DNA from: Paratinospora sagittata
Lineage: Eukaryota; Streptophyta; Magnoliopsida; Ranunculales; Menispermaceae
Assembly: GCA_035771175.1 (NCBI GenBank)
Contig: CM069596.1
Location: forward strand, 13,783,001 to 13,847,000
Direction of reading: 5' to 3'
Length of the DNA: 64,000 nt
The translations under genes and the position numbers were made by a program. The notes under the pieces are model-generated. The model was given only the letters and a program-made list of their open reading frames with translations, was not told where the DNA came from and did no database searches. Of this stretch, positions 20,711 to 30,961 are shown piece after piece. Position 1 is the stretch's first letter. Each line of letters begins with the position of its first letter.

Positions 20711-21712
20711 ACGAGATAACCTATTGCCTAGTGGGTAAAATAGTTCATGAATATGACAATTAATAAAGAAAACATCATAATCATACATCAGATATACACA
20801 ACAATGCATCATAAGCAGTGCATAATGGCTTAACATGTAAGTATACATAACACCGTCTCATAATGGTTCTGTGACCGTATATCTCCCTAGGTTCGCGCAC
20901 AATGTCCATCTCTAGGTAATCCTGGGTTCACATTGTATGTCCATTTCCAGGGAAGCAGCAATAATAATGGGCACAAGTGCACTAGTAAATAATCCACAAA
21001 TCACAGACCACTTACGTCCCTAGGTGGTTCTTATTTTATATACGATGACTATGCATGTGCGGGTCCAGTCTTTACTTACATTAGACAAGATTTGGTAGCG
21101 TTTGATGATGGTTATCAGGGTCGGCATCACCGCGTGCATTGTTAGGATGTCCAGTATCACCTATACAAGCAGACAACTTTTAATATGACCAACCAAACCA
21201 GTCCCCAGGTCGAGAGGTGGGAACACAAGGTCCCGCTTAAATACCAAGTAAAGTTACTGAGGACAAGACTAAATCTGGTTTACTCAAATTGACCACTAAT
21301 CCGACATAGTAATAGTATAATATGTGGAGTCCAAATATTAAGGCATAAGCATGACATGTATGAACATTATACGTAATAATGCAGCGTAAGTGAATAATAG
21401 ACATAATGATAAATGAATGAAAACTTTATGAAAAGTAATAAGAGACGCAAACCTATGTTTCGTTCTCACCTTCAAACTATATTTTTCCAAAACTGGCGCT
21501 GCCTCTCGAGGAGAACAGCTTCGCACGGCAAAAAGAGTTTCTAAGAGAGAGAAAATCACAAGGAGAGTGGACGAAACTAACCCAAAAAGATAGAGAGAGG
21601 GAGAAAGAGAGTTGTTGTGTGAGAAATAAGGAGGGGGAGAGGCTCCTTTTATAGAAAACCCATGCCCGAACATTCGGGAAATGCCTTTTTTGTGTTAACC
21701 AGAGGTATTACA
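20711..21712 (-). repeat. Element B 3' LTR, truncated at its end
   Basis: On the - strand it starts TGTAATACC at 21712. Compared with the B 5' LTR it stops at the GGGCAATAGCTC-like segment (20711-20740) and lacks the terminal ~270 bp including GTGTGACA. A degenerate CCCGAACATTCGGG-type palindrome (about 21664-21678) and TATA (TCTATAAAAGG, about 21648-21657 in reverse complement) are retained. Confidence 0.85.
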
Positions 21713-21727
21713 CTCTACCCCCTTTAA
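21713..21727 (-). other. Element B polypurine tract
   Basis: On the - strand AAAGGGGGTAGAG sits directly upstream of the 3' LTR, where the plus-strand primer is expected, and matches the tracts before the 3' LTRs of A and C. Confidence 0.7.
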
Positions 21728-21812
21728 AAGAATTTTGCCCTCGAAATTTCCGTCCATGTAGTCGTAATTGTTGTCTTCGTGAGATTCACTGCCTTGGTCA
21801 TCTTTCATTAGA

Positions 21813-22241
21813 TCATTGGTAATGTCCCTGAATTATACTCTGGCCTGTGGAATCCTCGACATCATCAAACAATGGAGAGTAAATGGCATCAGATTCATCT
21901 GCAGAAGGTTCCAACATTTGCTTGACAGATGGTGGTATAGGGCACTGCGGGTTATTGCTTTTCAGGGCTGGCAGATTGAGTGGGGGAATGCTTTTACGTG
22001 TTGTTGCCCGAATTCGTCTTTCAAGTAGTTTTGGTAAGAGATCCTGCCAGGATGAGGGGTCTAGATTGTTTCGGGCAATTTCATTACGATATAACCATAA
22101 ACGTTCTGGCAAATCGCAGCAACTAAGGTGAAGGAGTTGGTGATGTATAGAAGCTGTGGGTTGCTTCTGGTCTTGAAGGACTCTCCCAAGGTTGCCAAGC
22201 AGGCCATGGTGTATATTGTTCTTTACTCTTGTTTGTTCCAT
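21813..22241 (-). CDS. Uncharacterised 142-residue ORF between pol and 3' LTR of element B
   Basis: An uninterrupted frame of 142 codons lies between the pol stop and the polypurine tract. The protein is hydrophilic: a His-containing start (NNIHHGLLGNL), a basic middle (LPKLLERRIRATTRKS), a proline-rich segment (SIPPLNLPALKS) and an acidic end (ADESDAIYSPLFDDVEDS). No membrane segment or known motif is seen. The same region is alignable in A (18780-19250) and C (43680-44095) but has stops there. It could be a small accessory protein of this family or a chance open frame in a conserved non-coding stretch; I cannot decide from three copies. Confidence 0.35.
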   Translation of the reverse strand: MEQTRVKNNIHHGLLGNLGRVLQDQKQPTASIHHQLLHLSCCDLPERLWLYRNEIARNNLDPSSWQDLLPKLLERRIRATTRKSIPPLNLPALKSNNPQCPIPPSVKQMLEPSADESDAIYSPLFDDVEDSTGQSIIQGHYQ

Positions 22242-22348
22242 CAGTGGACATCTGCATTTTTTGTAATGAGATTAGGTGTTGACACAATTATAATTGTAAA
22301 TGAATAATTTCTTTGATAAGTGAAAAGTACAATATATCACATCACCAA

Positions 22349-25300
22349 TTATTGTTGGAACCATTTGGGGTATCTTTGTTTGATTTTATCTTCATGTTCC
22401 CAAGTTGTTTCCTCTATTCCGTGGTGATCCCAAAATACTTTTATAAGTGGAATACTACGTCGCCTAAGTTCTTGAGTTTTCCTATCCAGAATTTGTATCG
22501 CTCTTTTCTGACATTTCTTTCCTTCTTCACCCTGGACTTCGACCAGAGGGACAATATGTAAAGGATCAGGACGATACTTTCGAAGCATGGATACATGGAA
22601 AACGTCATGAACTTTGGACATGAAATAGGGAAAGGATAGCGATAGGCTAGTTTGCCAATACGTTCGACTATCTTAATTGAGTCGATATATCATAGAGAGA
22701 GCTTTCCTTTAATCCCAAAGCATTTGACACCTCTTGTAGGTTGGACTTTTAGAAAAACATAGTCCCCCTTCTCAAACTCTAGAGGTTGTCTCCGCTTGTT
22801 GGTGTAGCTCTTTTGTCGACTATGTGCCACATGTAGTCGTTCCTATACTAATTTGATCTTCTCAAAAGTCTCTTGAACTAGTTCTGGGCCCAATTGAGTC
22901 GATCTTTCATGTCTAACCAGCATACCGGAGATCTGCAAGGGCGACCATAGAGAGCCTTGTATGGTGCCATGTCAATACTGGATTGGAAGTTATTGTTGTA
23001 TGCAAATTCAGCCAAATGTAAGTGTTTAGCCCATCCGTCATGAAAATCCAGTATGCAACATCGTAATATGTCCTTTAAAATCTAGATTAAACGCTCTGAC
23101 TGCCCGTCAGTCTGTGGGTGAAAAGTTGTGCCCATGGTAATCTTGGAGCCCATTCTACTTTGGAAGCTTTGCCAAAAGTTTGATGTGAATCAAAGGTCTC
23201 GATCAAAAACGATTGTAAGTGGTATGCCATGGAGGCGCACGATCTCTTTTTCATACAATTCGGCTAGCTTGGCGAGGTTATCCTTGAACTTTATTGGTAA
23301 AAAGTGTACAGACTTTGTAAGTCTGTCAATGATAACCCAAATTGCATCCTGCCCTTTATTATTTAAAGGTAATGCAGTAACAAAGTCCATTGTTATGTTC
23401 TCTCACTTCCATTCTCCAATAGGTAAAGGCTAGAGAAGGCCACAAGGAAGTTTGCGTTCTGCCTGTACTTGTTAGTAAACGAGACATCGAGCAACCAAGT
23501 CTGCAATAGCCTTTTTCATTCTAGAAAACCAAAATTGTCGTTTGACATCTTTGTACACTTTGTCTCCCCCAGGATGCGTAGCGAACCTCGAGCAATCCAT
23601 TTTGGTGAGCACTTATTTTTGAACTTCAGGGTCATTCGATAGGCACAGACGTTTCTTGTAGAAAACTACCCCATCATCGAAAATCGACCATTGGTGAAAG
23701 TCCTGTCCGCCGAGGATGAGTTTTCTTTTCTCCATTTACATGAGGTTGTTGGCTTGAAAAACTGAGATTTTTCGAATAAGCTCAGAGTTGGCAGTTAATT
23801 GGGAGAGTCGTGATCTTCTTCCCTCCTCAATGAGCTGTAAGTTATAATTTTCCATCTCCGTGGCCAACTGCCCTATTTTGAAGTTAAGGGTACAAGTAGC
23901 AACATATGACTTTCTACTCAGAGCATCAACCAAAACGTTGGCTTTTCCCGGATGATATTGGAGCTGAAAGTCATAGTCTTTCAAAAATTCCAACCATCTT
24001 CTTTGGCGGAGGTTTAGGTCTCTCTCAGTGTGGATGTACTTGAGGCTTTTGTGATCCAAGAAGACCTTAAACCGCTCATCGTATAGGTAGTGGTGCCATA
24101 ACTTCAGTGCGAATACGACAGCTATAAGTTCCAAGTCGTGCTTTGGGTAATTACCCTCATGGATCTTTAGGTGCCTAGAAGCATGTGCAATAACTTGGCC
24201 ATCTTGCATTAGTACTACACCTAAACCTTGGAGAGAGGCGTCGGTGTATAGTGAAAATCGAACTTCATTTCTTGGAGTGATTAGTACTGGTGCTGTCGTG
24301 AGGCAATTTTTCAATTCATGGAATAACGATTCACAAGCTGTGTTCCAAATGAATCGTGTGTCTTTTCGAGTGAGTTCGGTTATAGGTTTAGCAATCTTGA
24401 AGAAGTCCTTGATGAAGCGTCTGTAGTAGCAAGCCAAATCGAGAAAACTCCGAATCTGAGTGACACTAGTAGCTTGCTTTCAGTTTAATATCGCTTTAAC
24501 CTTTGAAGGATCCACTTCGATGCCATTGCCTGAAACTACATGACCTAGGAATTGAACTTTCGTTGCCCAAAATTTGCACTTACTCAACTTCGCATATAGT
24601 TGATGGCGTCTTAAGGTCTGGAGGACAATCCTCAGGTGTGTCTTATGATATTCCTCTGTTGGTGAATACACCAAGATATCGTCTACAAAGACCATTACGA
24701 ATCAATCTAAATATGGTCTGAAGATACAATTCATCAGATCCATGAACGTTGCACTCTCTGATCCAGAGTTGATGATAGCCAGATCGTAAATCAATCTTAG
24801 AGAAATATTTGACATCTCTAAGTTGGTCGAACAAGTCATCGATCCTAGGCAATGGGTATCTGTTCTTGATGGTTTTGTTATTCAACTTGCGATAGTCGAT
24901 GCAAATTCGTAACGAACCATGTTTTTTGCGAACAAACAGAATTGGAGCACCCCAGGGTGATGAACTTTTTCTAATAAAGCACGTACTCTCTAATTCCTAT
25001 AATTGTTTATCCAACTTAACCAACTCGACGTTGGACATTCTGCATGGTGGAATTGAGATGGGTTCAGTTCCAGGTGCTAGTTTGATCTCAAAGTCGAATT
25101 CTCGAACCGAGGGTAGGCGAGGAAGGTCGTTTAGAAATACCATACAAAATTCAGATATGACTTCGATGTCGTGCACATCGAGAAGGTATGGTGGTGATGG
25201 CTCATTGTCGTCACTAATGGATAGAGATCAGAGTTTTTCTTTGAGTAAGACAGTTGAGTTGTGTATCCATTTTCGGGTGCCTTGGATCTTGACTTCTTCT

Positions 25301-25680
25301 CTGGCAAGTAAGGTTATTTGGACTTGCTACTTTAGACAATTGATCTTAGCGTTCAGCCAGTTCATGCCAAGAATGATGTCAAAGTCTTCTATGTCCATGA
25401 CTAGGAGATCTGTATGGATTATCTATCCTGACATTCTAAGTTCACATCTAGAACATTTCTCGTTAATGTCAGTACTGGGTCCTATTGGTGTTGAGACATA
25501 GATAGTGAAGTTGGTTGGTTCAAGTTGCAAACCTAATTGTGCTACCAATGCAGAAGATATAAAAGAATGTGTGGAATCATAATCAAATAATACATGTACT
25601 ATTGTATTGAACAAGGAAAATGCACCTTCCACCACATTATTATCATCTGGAAGGGGCTATTGAGTCATAATATATGATCT
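22349..25680 (-). pseudogene. pol: Element B pol, broken
   Basis: Read on the - strand: retropepsin near 25590 where the DSG catalytic motif reads DYDS (LFDYDSTHSFIS), so the active site is lost; RT from about 24960, with an 80-90 bp deletion at about 24745 removing the FGLxNxPxxF region, then FVDDILVYS (about 24680); RNase H 24437-23736 (FSLYTDAS, FLDHKSLKYI, VLVDALSRK) open over 233 codons; integrase about 23600-22700 with AMDFV-like and FDRD segments but several stops; C-terminal chromodomain-like tail (ILDRKTQELRRRSIPLIKVF, ETTWEHEDKIKQRYPKWFQQ) open at 22621-22349. The tail places the family with chromoviruses. Confidence 0.87.
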
Positions 25681-25759
25681 TCCTTGCTACCTTTGTCCCT
25701 AGTTTTGGTGGTTCTGCCTGAGCTGGGCGTTTGCAGCAGGTGAGGCTTGTTGGGTTGGG

Positions 25760-26939
25760 ATTGCTGGAACTGGCCGCTATGGTTGTGGGGGGTAGGGATA
25801 GATAGTTGCCCTATTGTTCGCAATTGTAACACTTCAACCTCTGATGGTTAGATGCTTGTTGTTGGTTCAGTTGGCCATGTTGATTGTGGTGGTGTTGGCC
25901 ACCACCTCTGCCATTGCCATTGCGGCCTTCTCTGTTCTGATTTTGAAAACCCTGTTGGCCAGGGTTAAAAGTTTCAGCCACAAGTGCAATGGCCTCTTAC
26001 TTTTGCATGGGGGATGGGAGGGCTGGGTTTGTATTATGATAGGGCTTCTTCCTGTTGCCCTGTTGGGCAAAATTTTTCACCCGTTTTCCTCTCTTCTTTT
26101 TTAATTCTTGCTCGATTTTCTCTTGCTCAAAGTTCATGGCCATATTGACTAGCCCTTGTAATTCTTGAGCTCCAAGATTGACAAGGCCTGTCGAATGTCT
26201 GGACGAAGGTCGTTATCGAATTTCTCAGCCTTATCTCGCTTAGTTGAGATGGTGGAGAGAGAGAAGACCGATACTTCCTTGAACCTAACAGCAAACTCAC
26301 GGACAGTCATCCTGCCTTGGTAAATCTTGGCAAACTCCTAACATTTTTGTCTCTTCACTGCGCAAGGAAAGTACTCATAAATGAACAGTGACTCGAATTT
26401 CAACCAAGTCATGTCTATTACATTGACCCTTGGGTCTTCCTTCACCATTTTCTACCAAGATTTAGCTCCACCAACAAGTTCGTAGGAATCTAGTGGAATT
26501 TTTTGACCCCCGTCGACTCCCATAGCCTCAAGAGCCTTTTTTGACTCCTCAACCTCTTTTTGGGCTTCATCGGCATCAATGGTAGTAGAAAATGTAAGGG
26601 GTTGTAGCCTTTTATATTTTGTGATCAGGTCAGTTTGACTCTCCGACCCAGATTGAACTGCTGCCTGGACGATGATCACCTGATTGTTCGCAGCCTCACG
26701 AACGACCGTTTGTACAGTCACTTTCATCACCTCAATGAATCCGGTAAAAAAATGTTTCATGCCCGAAGGAATGATAAAGGGTGTAAGATTGAGGTGGCAC
26801 TGCCTGTCCAAAAGTGGTGGCAGTATCATACGCGGCCTACTTCGTCCTCGGAGGTGGCTGTTCCTGATTCTGTCTCAGGAGGTGCCTTCTTTGTTGGACA
26901 AACTGTCGAACGTGGCCTTCCTCTTTTCCTGGTTTGCAT
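25760..26939 (-). pseudogene. gag: Element B gag, broken
   Basis: ATG at 26939 on the - strand (ATGCAAACCAGGAAAAG). The N-terminal half is readable (FIIPSGMKHFFTGF, YKRLQPLTFSTTIDADEA, GGQKIPLDSYELVGGAKSW), then a stop replaces the residue after KSW near 26452. Gag-domain text continues to about 26130, and a partial zinc knuckle (LKCYNCEQ followed by a stop) lies near 25830. One of three homologous gags in the window, all inactivated independently. Confidence 0.82.
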
Positions 26940-27668
26940 TTTTGTCACTAACAAGGAGAAAAATAGAACTCCTCTTTAGGAAATGTAGCCAAATATAATG
27001 ACATGATATTCTCAGCAATTCATAGTTTTAAGAATTCTGTAAATATAAAACCACCTATTTTCTAAGTATGGTGTAAAGTTTTGGTGAAGAATCAAATAAT
27101 CTCATGTGCCTCGTATGTTTGGCTGAGGAATAAAACAAGGTTGGAGTGTTTATATAATAAGTATAAAATCTTGGAAGTATTTCAAATATTTTGTTTATGG
27201 TCTTATGAACATACTTACCTTTTTGAAAATCCATGCGAGTCATAGAAATTCTGAGACTAGCCTCGGTAAATGCCCTAGTCTAACGTTCTATCGCAATCTT
27301 ATGTGTTCAAACTCCTTTCCTTAGCCTTTTCGATTATCATCTAATTTTTTATGTCCCATACCACATGAATTTGGTAATAAGGGGTACAACCAAGTTAAGT
27401 TGTATGAACACAGTATCTAAAAACATTGGTTGGACAAGTTTACTCGTCCCATACTGTGTAAACTTAGTGATAATCTTAGTGATTCAACTTTCTTAGATGT
27501 TTTCCACAAAAGGTCATGAGTTTTCTTACTTCCAAAGTTTTATTTGGTATCTACCAATTTTATTGTGTCCCATAGCACTCCAAAGTTAGTGATACAAAAG
27601 AAAATAATAGTTGTAAGTCAGCCCACCAAACATAGTCTTAAACAAAACATTTCATTAAAAAAAAAAGT
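26940..27668 (-). other. Conserved structured spacer of element B between extra ORF and gag
   Basis: Non-coding counterpart of 11331-12013. Reverse-complement GGTATGGGAC-like motifs occur near 27353, 27450 and 27570. The middle one sits in a fully paired AAGTTTAC ... GTAAACTT stem. A TACAAC ... GTTGTA hairpin near 27390-27415 matches A and C. Confidence 0.6.
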
Positions 27669-29254
27669 TCACAATGCCAATAATTTTTTTTTTCCTTCTC
27701 TAATTCCCCTGCCTACTATTCCGCCTAGTTCTCCTACTAGTCGCGAAGTGACAACTAGAAGAGGACTGAAAGGCATTCTGTTGGTCTTCTAAGACTTGTA
27801 TTCGGTCATACTTCTAAATCCATCACGCATTTCAACAAAACATGACATAATAGTCTATAATGGATCATCTTGGTTGGCTGGCTGGCTGGCCCTTCGGTGG
27901 AGGGTAGGCCGGTTATCCCATCGACAGAGGGTAGGTTGTGGGCATTGTTAGAAATTGTTGGCTGACCCATTGGTGGGGGGTAGTTGGTTTGATAAGTAGG
28001 TTTGTACATTTTGTGGGGAACCTTCTGGAGTTGGCCTAAAAGAGGTAAATGGAACTTCTTGGAAGGTTGAGTTTGCTTGAGTCAGAAAGTCTAGAAAAAA
28101 TTAACTCATCGGGATATCTTGTCTTCCGAAGTTTGGTGCAGCCCAATTTTGAGGTGGTTGGTTCATAGGGAATTGTGGAGTTGGTTGATAGGGTATTTCC
28201 CGAGTCGAAATCCCTTGAGTCGTCATACTCCCTTGGACCGAGGGTTCCAGAAAGGTGGATGTACTGGAACTTCCTGTAGACCTAAATCTGGCTTGGTTTA
28301 GTCAAAATTTCCTCTTTGGTTCTCAAAGATTTCATCTTGCGTGACCCATTATTGATTGGGTTGTTCATTGTTTGCGTCTGGGTCTCTCTCAGTCCTCTGT
28401 CTTGCTTCTTTATTTGGCACTCTTCTAGTAGGAATCTTGAGTAGACTTCTTCGTCGACTATTGTTTGAGTTGAAGGTTTTGGAGTAGGAGGCCAGTGAAA
28501 CCATTTTCGTAATCGGTATAGAGGATTCATCAAAGGTATTAAGGTTTGCCTCGGCTAGCAACTTCATGAATAAAGCTCCATACACGAGGTGTTCCTTTTG
28601 GGTAGGGTTTTGGGTTACTCTGGCCATTTGTTGAGTGATGATGTGAGGTAGGGAGACAGAAGTTTCCTTGTCTAGGCAATATAAGACAAGGAGTTGAGCC
28701 CTTGACATATTCCTCCTACACACCACTTCGGGCGGGATATTACCAACCACAATCTTCCCAAGGCCTGCAAGGTTTGGTCTTAGGAGTATATTTGTGAGGG
28801 GGGCGTATTTCTTATAGGTGTATGCCTTTTGAGTGAGGGAGGCGAATAGGTGTTCCTTTGATTTTATGATCTCCACAACGGCTTGGGATTCATGTGGATC
28901 TATGATCTTGGTTCCTATGGGGATTGCCATTAGTCGAGAGATAGTTTCGACGCTAACAGAAATTATCACTCCCCTAACCCGTGTCTCCAGGATAGGGCTA
29001 CGTCCGTCCTCCTGGAGTCCCACAACACTCATGTTGTAGTAAAACAACCTGACCAAGTTGAGGGAGACATAACCCTCAACATTAGTTATGTTAATTCATC
29101 CCAGCTTCGCAAGCTTGTTGTGAAGGAGTGGGCGTAAGCAAGGATTCTTCATGTCTATATTCCTCATTAAAACAACCTTCTGATCGTGAAGGTCATCTAG
29201 TCTTGTGGAAACTTGTTTCCGACTGCCAGAAGGCATTCCTTCACTAGTGGTCAT
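27669..29254 (-). pseudogene. Extra ORF of element B (putative plant transposon protein-like), nearly intact N-terminal half
   Basis: ATG at 29254 (ATGACCACTAGTGAAGG), again right after a pyrimidine tract and TAG/CAG. A TGG to TGA change near 29096 stops it early; from 29056 it is open for 235 codons to 28349 with PILETRVRGVIISVSVEAIS, IPIGTKIIDPHESQ, NLAGLGKIVVGNIPPEVV, LLVLYCLDKETSVSLPHII and MKLLAEANLNTFDESS. The latter half (Gln/Pro-rich, TNYPPPMGQPT) has stops and shifts, ending near 27669. It lacks a ~35-codon acidic segment (VTDEELFGA...) present in A and C. Function is unknown; conservation between gag and the LTR in three copies shows it belongs to the element. Confidence 0.7.
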
Positions 29255-29470
29255 TATCTTGCTAAAAGGAAGATAAAACTTGTAAAATGCATTCCTAAAA
29301 TTTTTGTTTAAGATTTATGTTTTTGTCTGTTGGACATTATTTTCTCCATTTCTCTTGATGTTTATGCCAACATTTCATCTAAGTTTCTAATTAGCAACAA
29401 ATTATTTTTTTAATGTTTTCACTCCGCTTGGCGATCCCAAGTGGTGGCTTTGGGCAGGTCGTGGACCTTT

Positions 29471-29483
29471 CGCTCTAATACCA
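29471..29483 (-). other. Element B primer binding site (initiator tRNA-Met type)
   Basis: On the - strand TGGTATTAGAGCG starts six bases after the 5' LTR end. The consensus complementary to the 3' end of plant initiator tRNA-Met is TGGTATCAGAGC, so one base differs. Homologous sites are TGGCATCAGAG at 38510 (C) and TCGTATCAAAG at 6519 (A). Confidence 0.75.
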
Positions 29484-29488
29484 TTAAA

Positions 29489-30774
29489 TGTCACACCCGA
29501 CCCGGGCGTGCCTAGACAGGTGGGACATTCACAGGCGGGGCGCGAATGCATTATAACAGTTATCGAGTGCGCAAGTACACAATTTAAGTACAAGTTTATT
29601 CTCATTAATTGTCGAATATAATTTTGTACAAAAAGTAGGCGGTCCTGAAACCGCCCATAATGAGGGAACATCCTTCCTAAAAATCTCCCTAAGGGGGTAC
29701 AAAATGAGGGCCCAAAACACCTCCACCCAATCCACCCTAAACTCCTGTAAAATAGTTAGCAACGGGATGAGCTATTGCCCAGTGGGTAAAATAGTTCGTG
29801 AATATGACAATTAATAAAGAAAACATCATAGTCATACATCAGATATACACATGCATAATGGCTTAACAGGTAAGTATACATAACACCGTCTCGTAATGGC
29901 TTTGTGACCATATATCACCCTAGGTTCACGTACTATGTCCATCTCTAGGTAATCCTGAGTTCACATTGTATGTCCATCTCCAAGGGAAGCATCAATAATA
30001 GTGGGCAGAATTGCACCAATAAATAATCCATAGATCACATGTCACTTACGTCCCGAGGTGGTTTTTATTTTATATATGATGCTTATGCATGTGCGGCTCC
30101 GGTCTTTACTTACATTAGACAGGATTTGGTAGCGTCTGGTGATGCTCATCAGGGTCGGCATCACCGCGTGCATTGCTAGGGTGTCCAATATAACCTATAG
30201 AAGCAGACAACTTTCAATAGGACCAACCGGACCAGTCCCAACGGGAACACAAGGTCCCGCTTAAATACCAAGTCTTCTAGAACAGCAAGCTGCCTCCCGT
30301 TCACTATTCAAAGTTACTGAGGACAAGACTAAGTCTGGTTTAGTCAAATTGACCACTAATTCGGCATAGTAACAGTATAATACATGGACTCCAAATATTA
30401 AGGTATAAGCATGACATGTATGAACACTATACATAATAATGCAGAGTAAGTGAATAATAGACGTAATGAAAAATGAATGAAAAATTTATGAAAAGTCATA
30501 AGACACACAAACCTATGTTTCGTTTCCACCTTCAAATTGTAGTTTTTTCCAAAATCGGCGCTTCCTCCTGATGAGAATAGCTTTGGACCGCAAAGAGAGT
30601 CTCAAAAGAGGAGAGAGAAAATCACAAAGAGAGTGGAGGAAACCAACCCAAAGAAAGAGAGAGAGAGAGTTATGGTGTGAGAAATTAGGGGGGAAGAGAG
30701 GCCCCTTTTATAGAAAACTCATGCCCGAACATTTGGTCAATACCCTTTTTTTTGGATAAACCAGGGGTATTATA
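29489..30774 (-). repeat. Element B 5' LTR
   Basis: 1,286 bp, from TATAATACCCC at 30774 (first TG changed to TA) to GGTCGGGTGTGACA at 29489, on the - strand. A CCAAATGTTCGGGC-type decayed palindrome (about 30722-30736) precedes a TCTATAAAAGG TATA box (about 30706-30716). It is full length compared with the truncated 3' LTR of the same element. Confidence 0.88.
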
Positions 30775-30961
30775 GTAGGGCTTAGTATTATTACCCATCT
30801 ATATTTTTTAATAAGTCAATCTTATATTAAATGGTGGGTTCAACTTAAGCATCTTTGTTGTGATTTATTTGAGATATATCAGTTAATTTTGTAGCTGATT
30901 TTTTCTTTTTTCTTATTTTTAATTTGGGTTTAAGGAGAGAGCATATTTTTTTTTGGGTTAG
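30775..30961. other. Short AT-rich spacer between element B and solo LTR D
   Basis: 187 bp of A/T-rich DNA with no recognisable gene or repeat. It ends at the LTR start at 30962. Confidence 0.5.

Larger units (their letters stand above)
20711..30774 (-). mobile_element. Element B: degenerate chromovirus-like retrotransposon with extra ORF (- strand)
   Basis: Read on the - strand: 5' LTR (30774-29489), primer site (29483-29471), extra ORF (29254-27669), spacer, gag (from 26939), pol (ends 22349), small ORF (22241-21813), polypurine tract, and a 3' LTR truncated at 20711. No large insertion interrupts it, so it gives the clearest gene order of the three copies. Point stops, an 80-90 bp deletion in RT and loss of the last ~270 bp of the 3' LTR make it defective. 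It faces element A across 149 bp. Confidence 0.88.

Noticed and set aside
24899..25501. 200-codon + strand open frame
   Set aside because: Antisense to the RT/protease region of element B pol; the - strand reading matches known domains.
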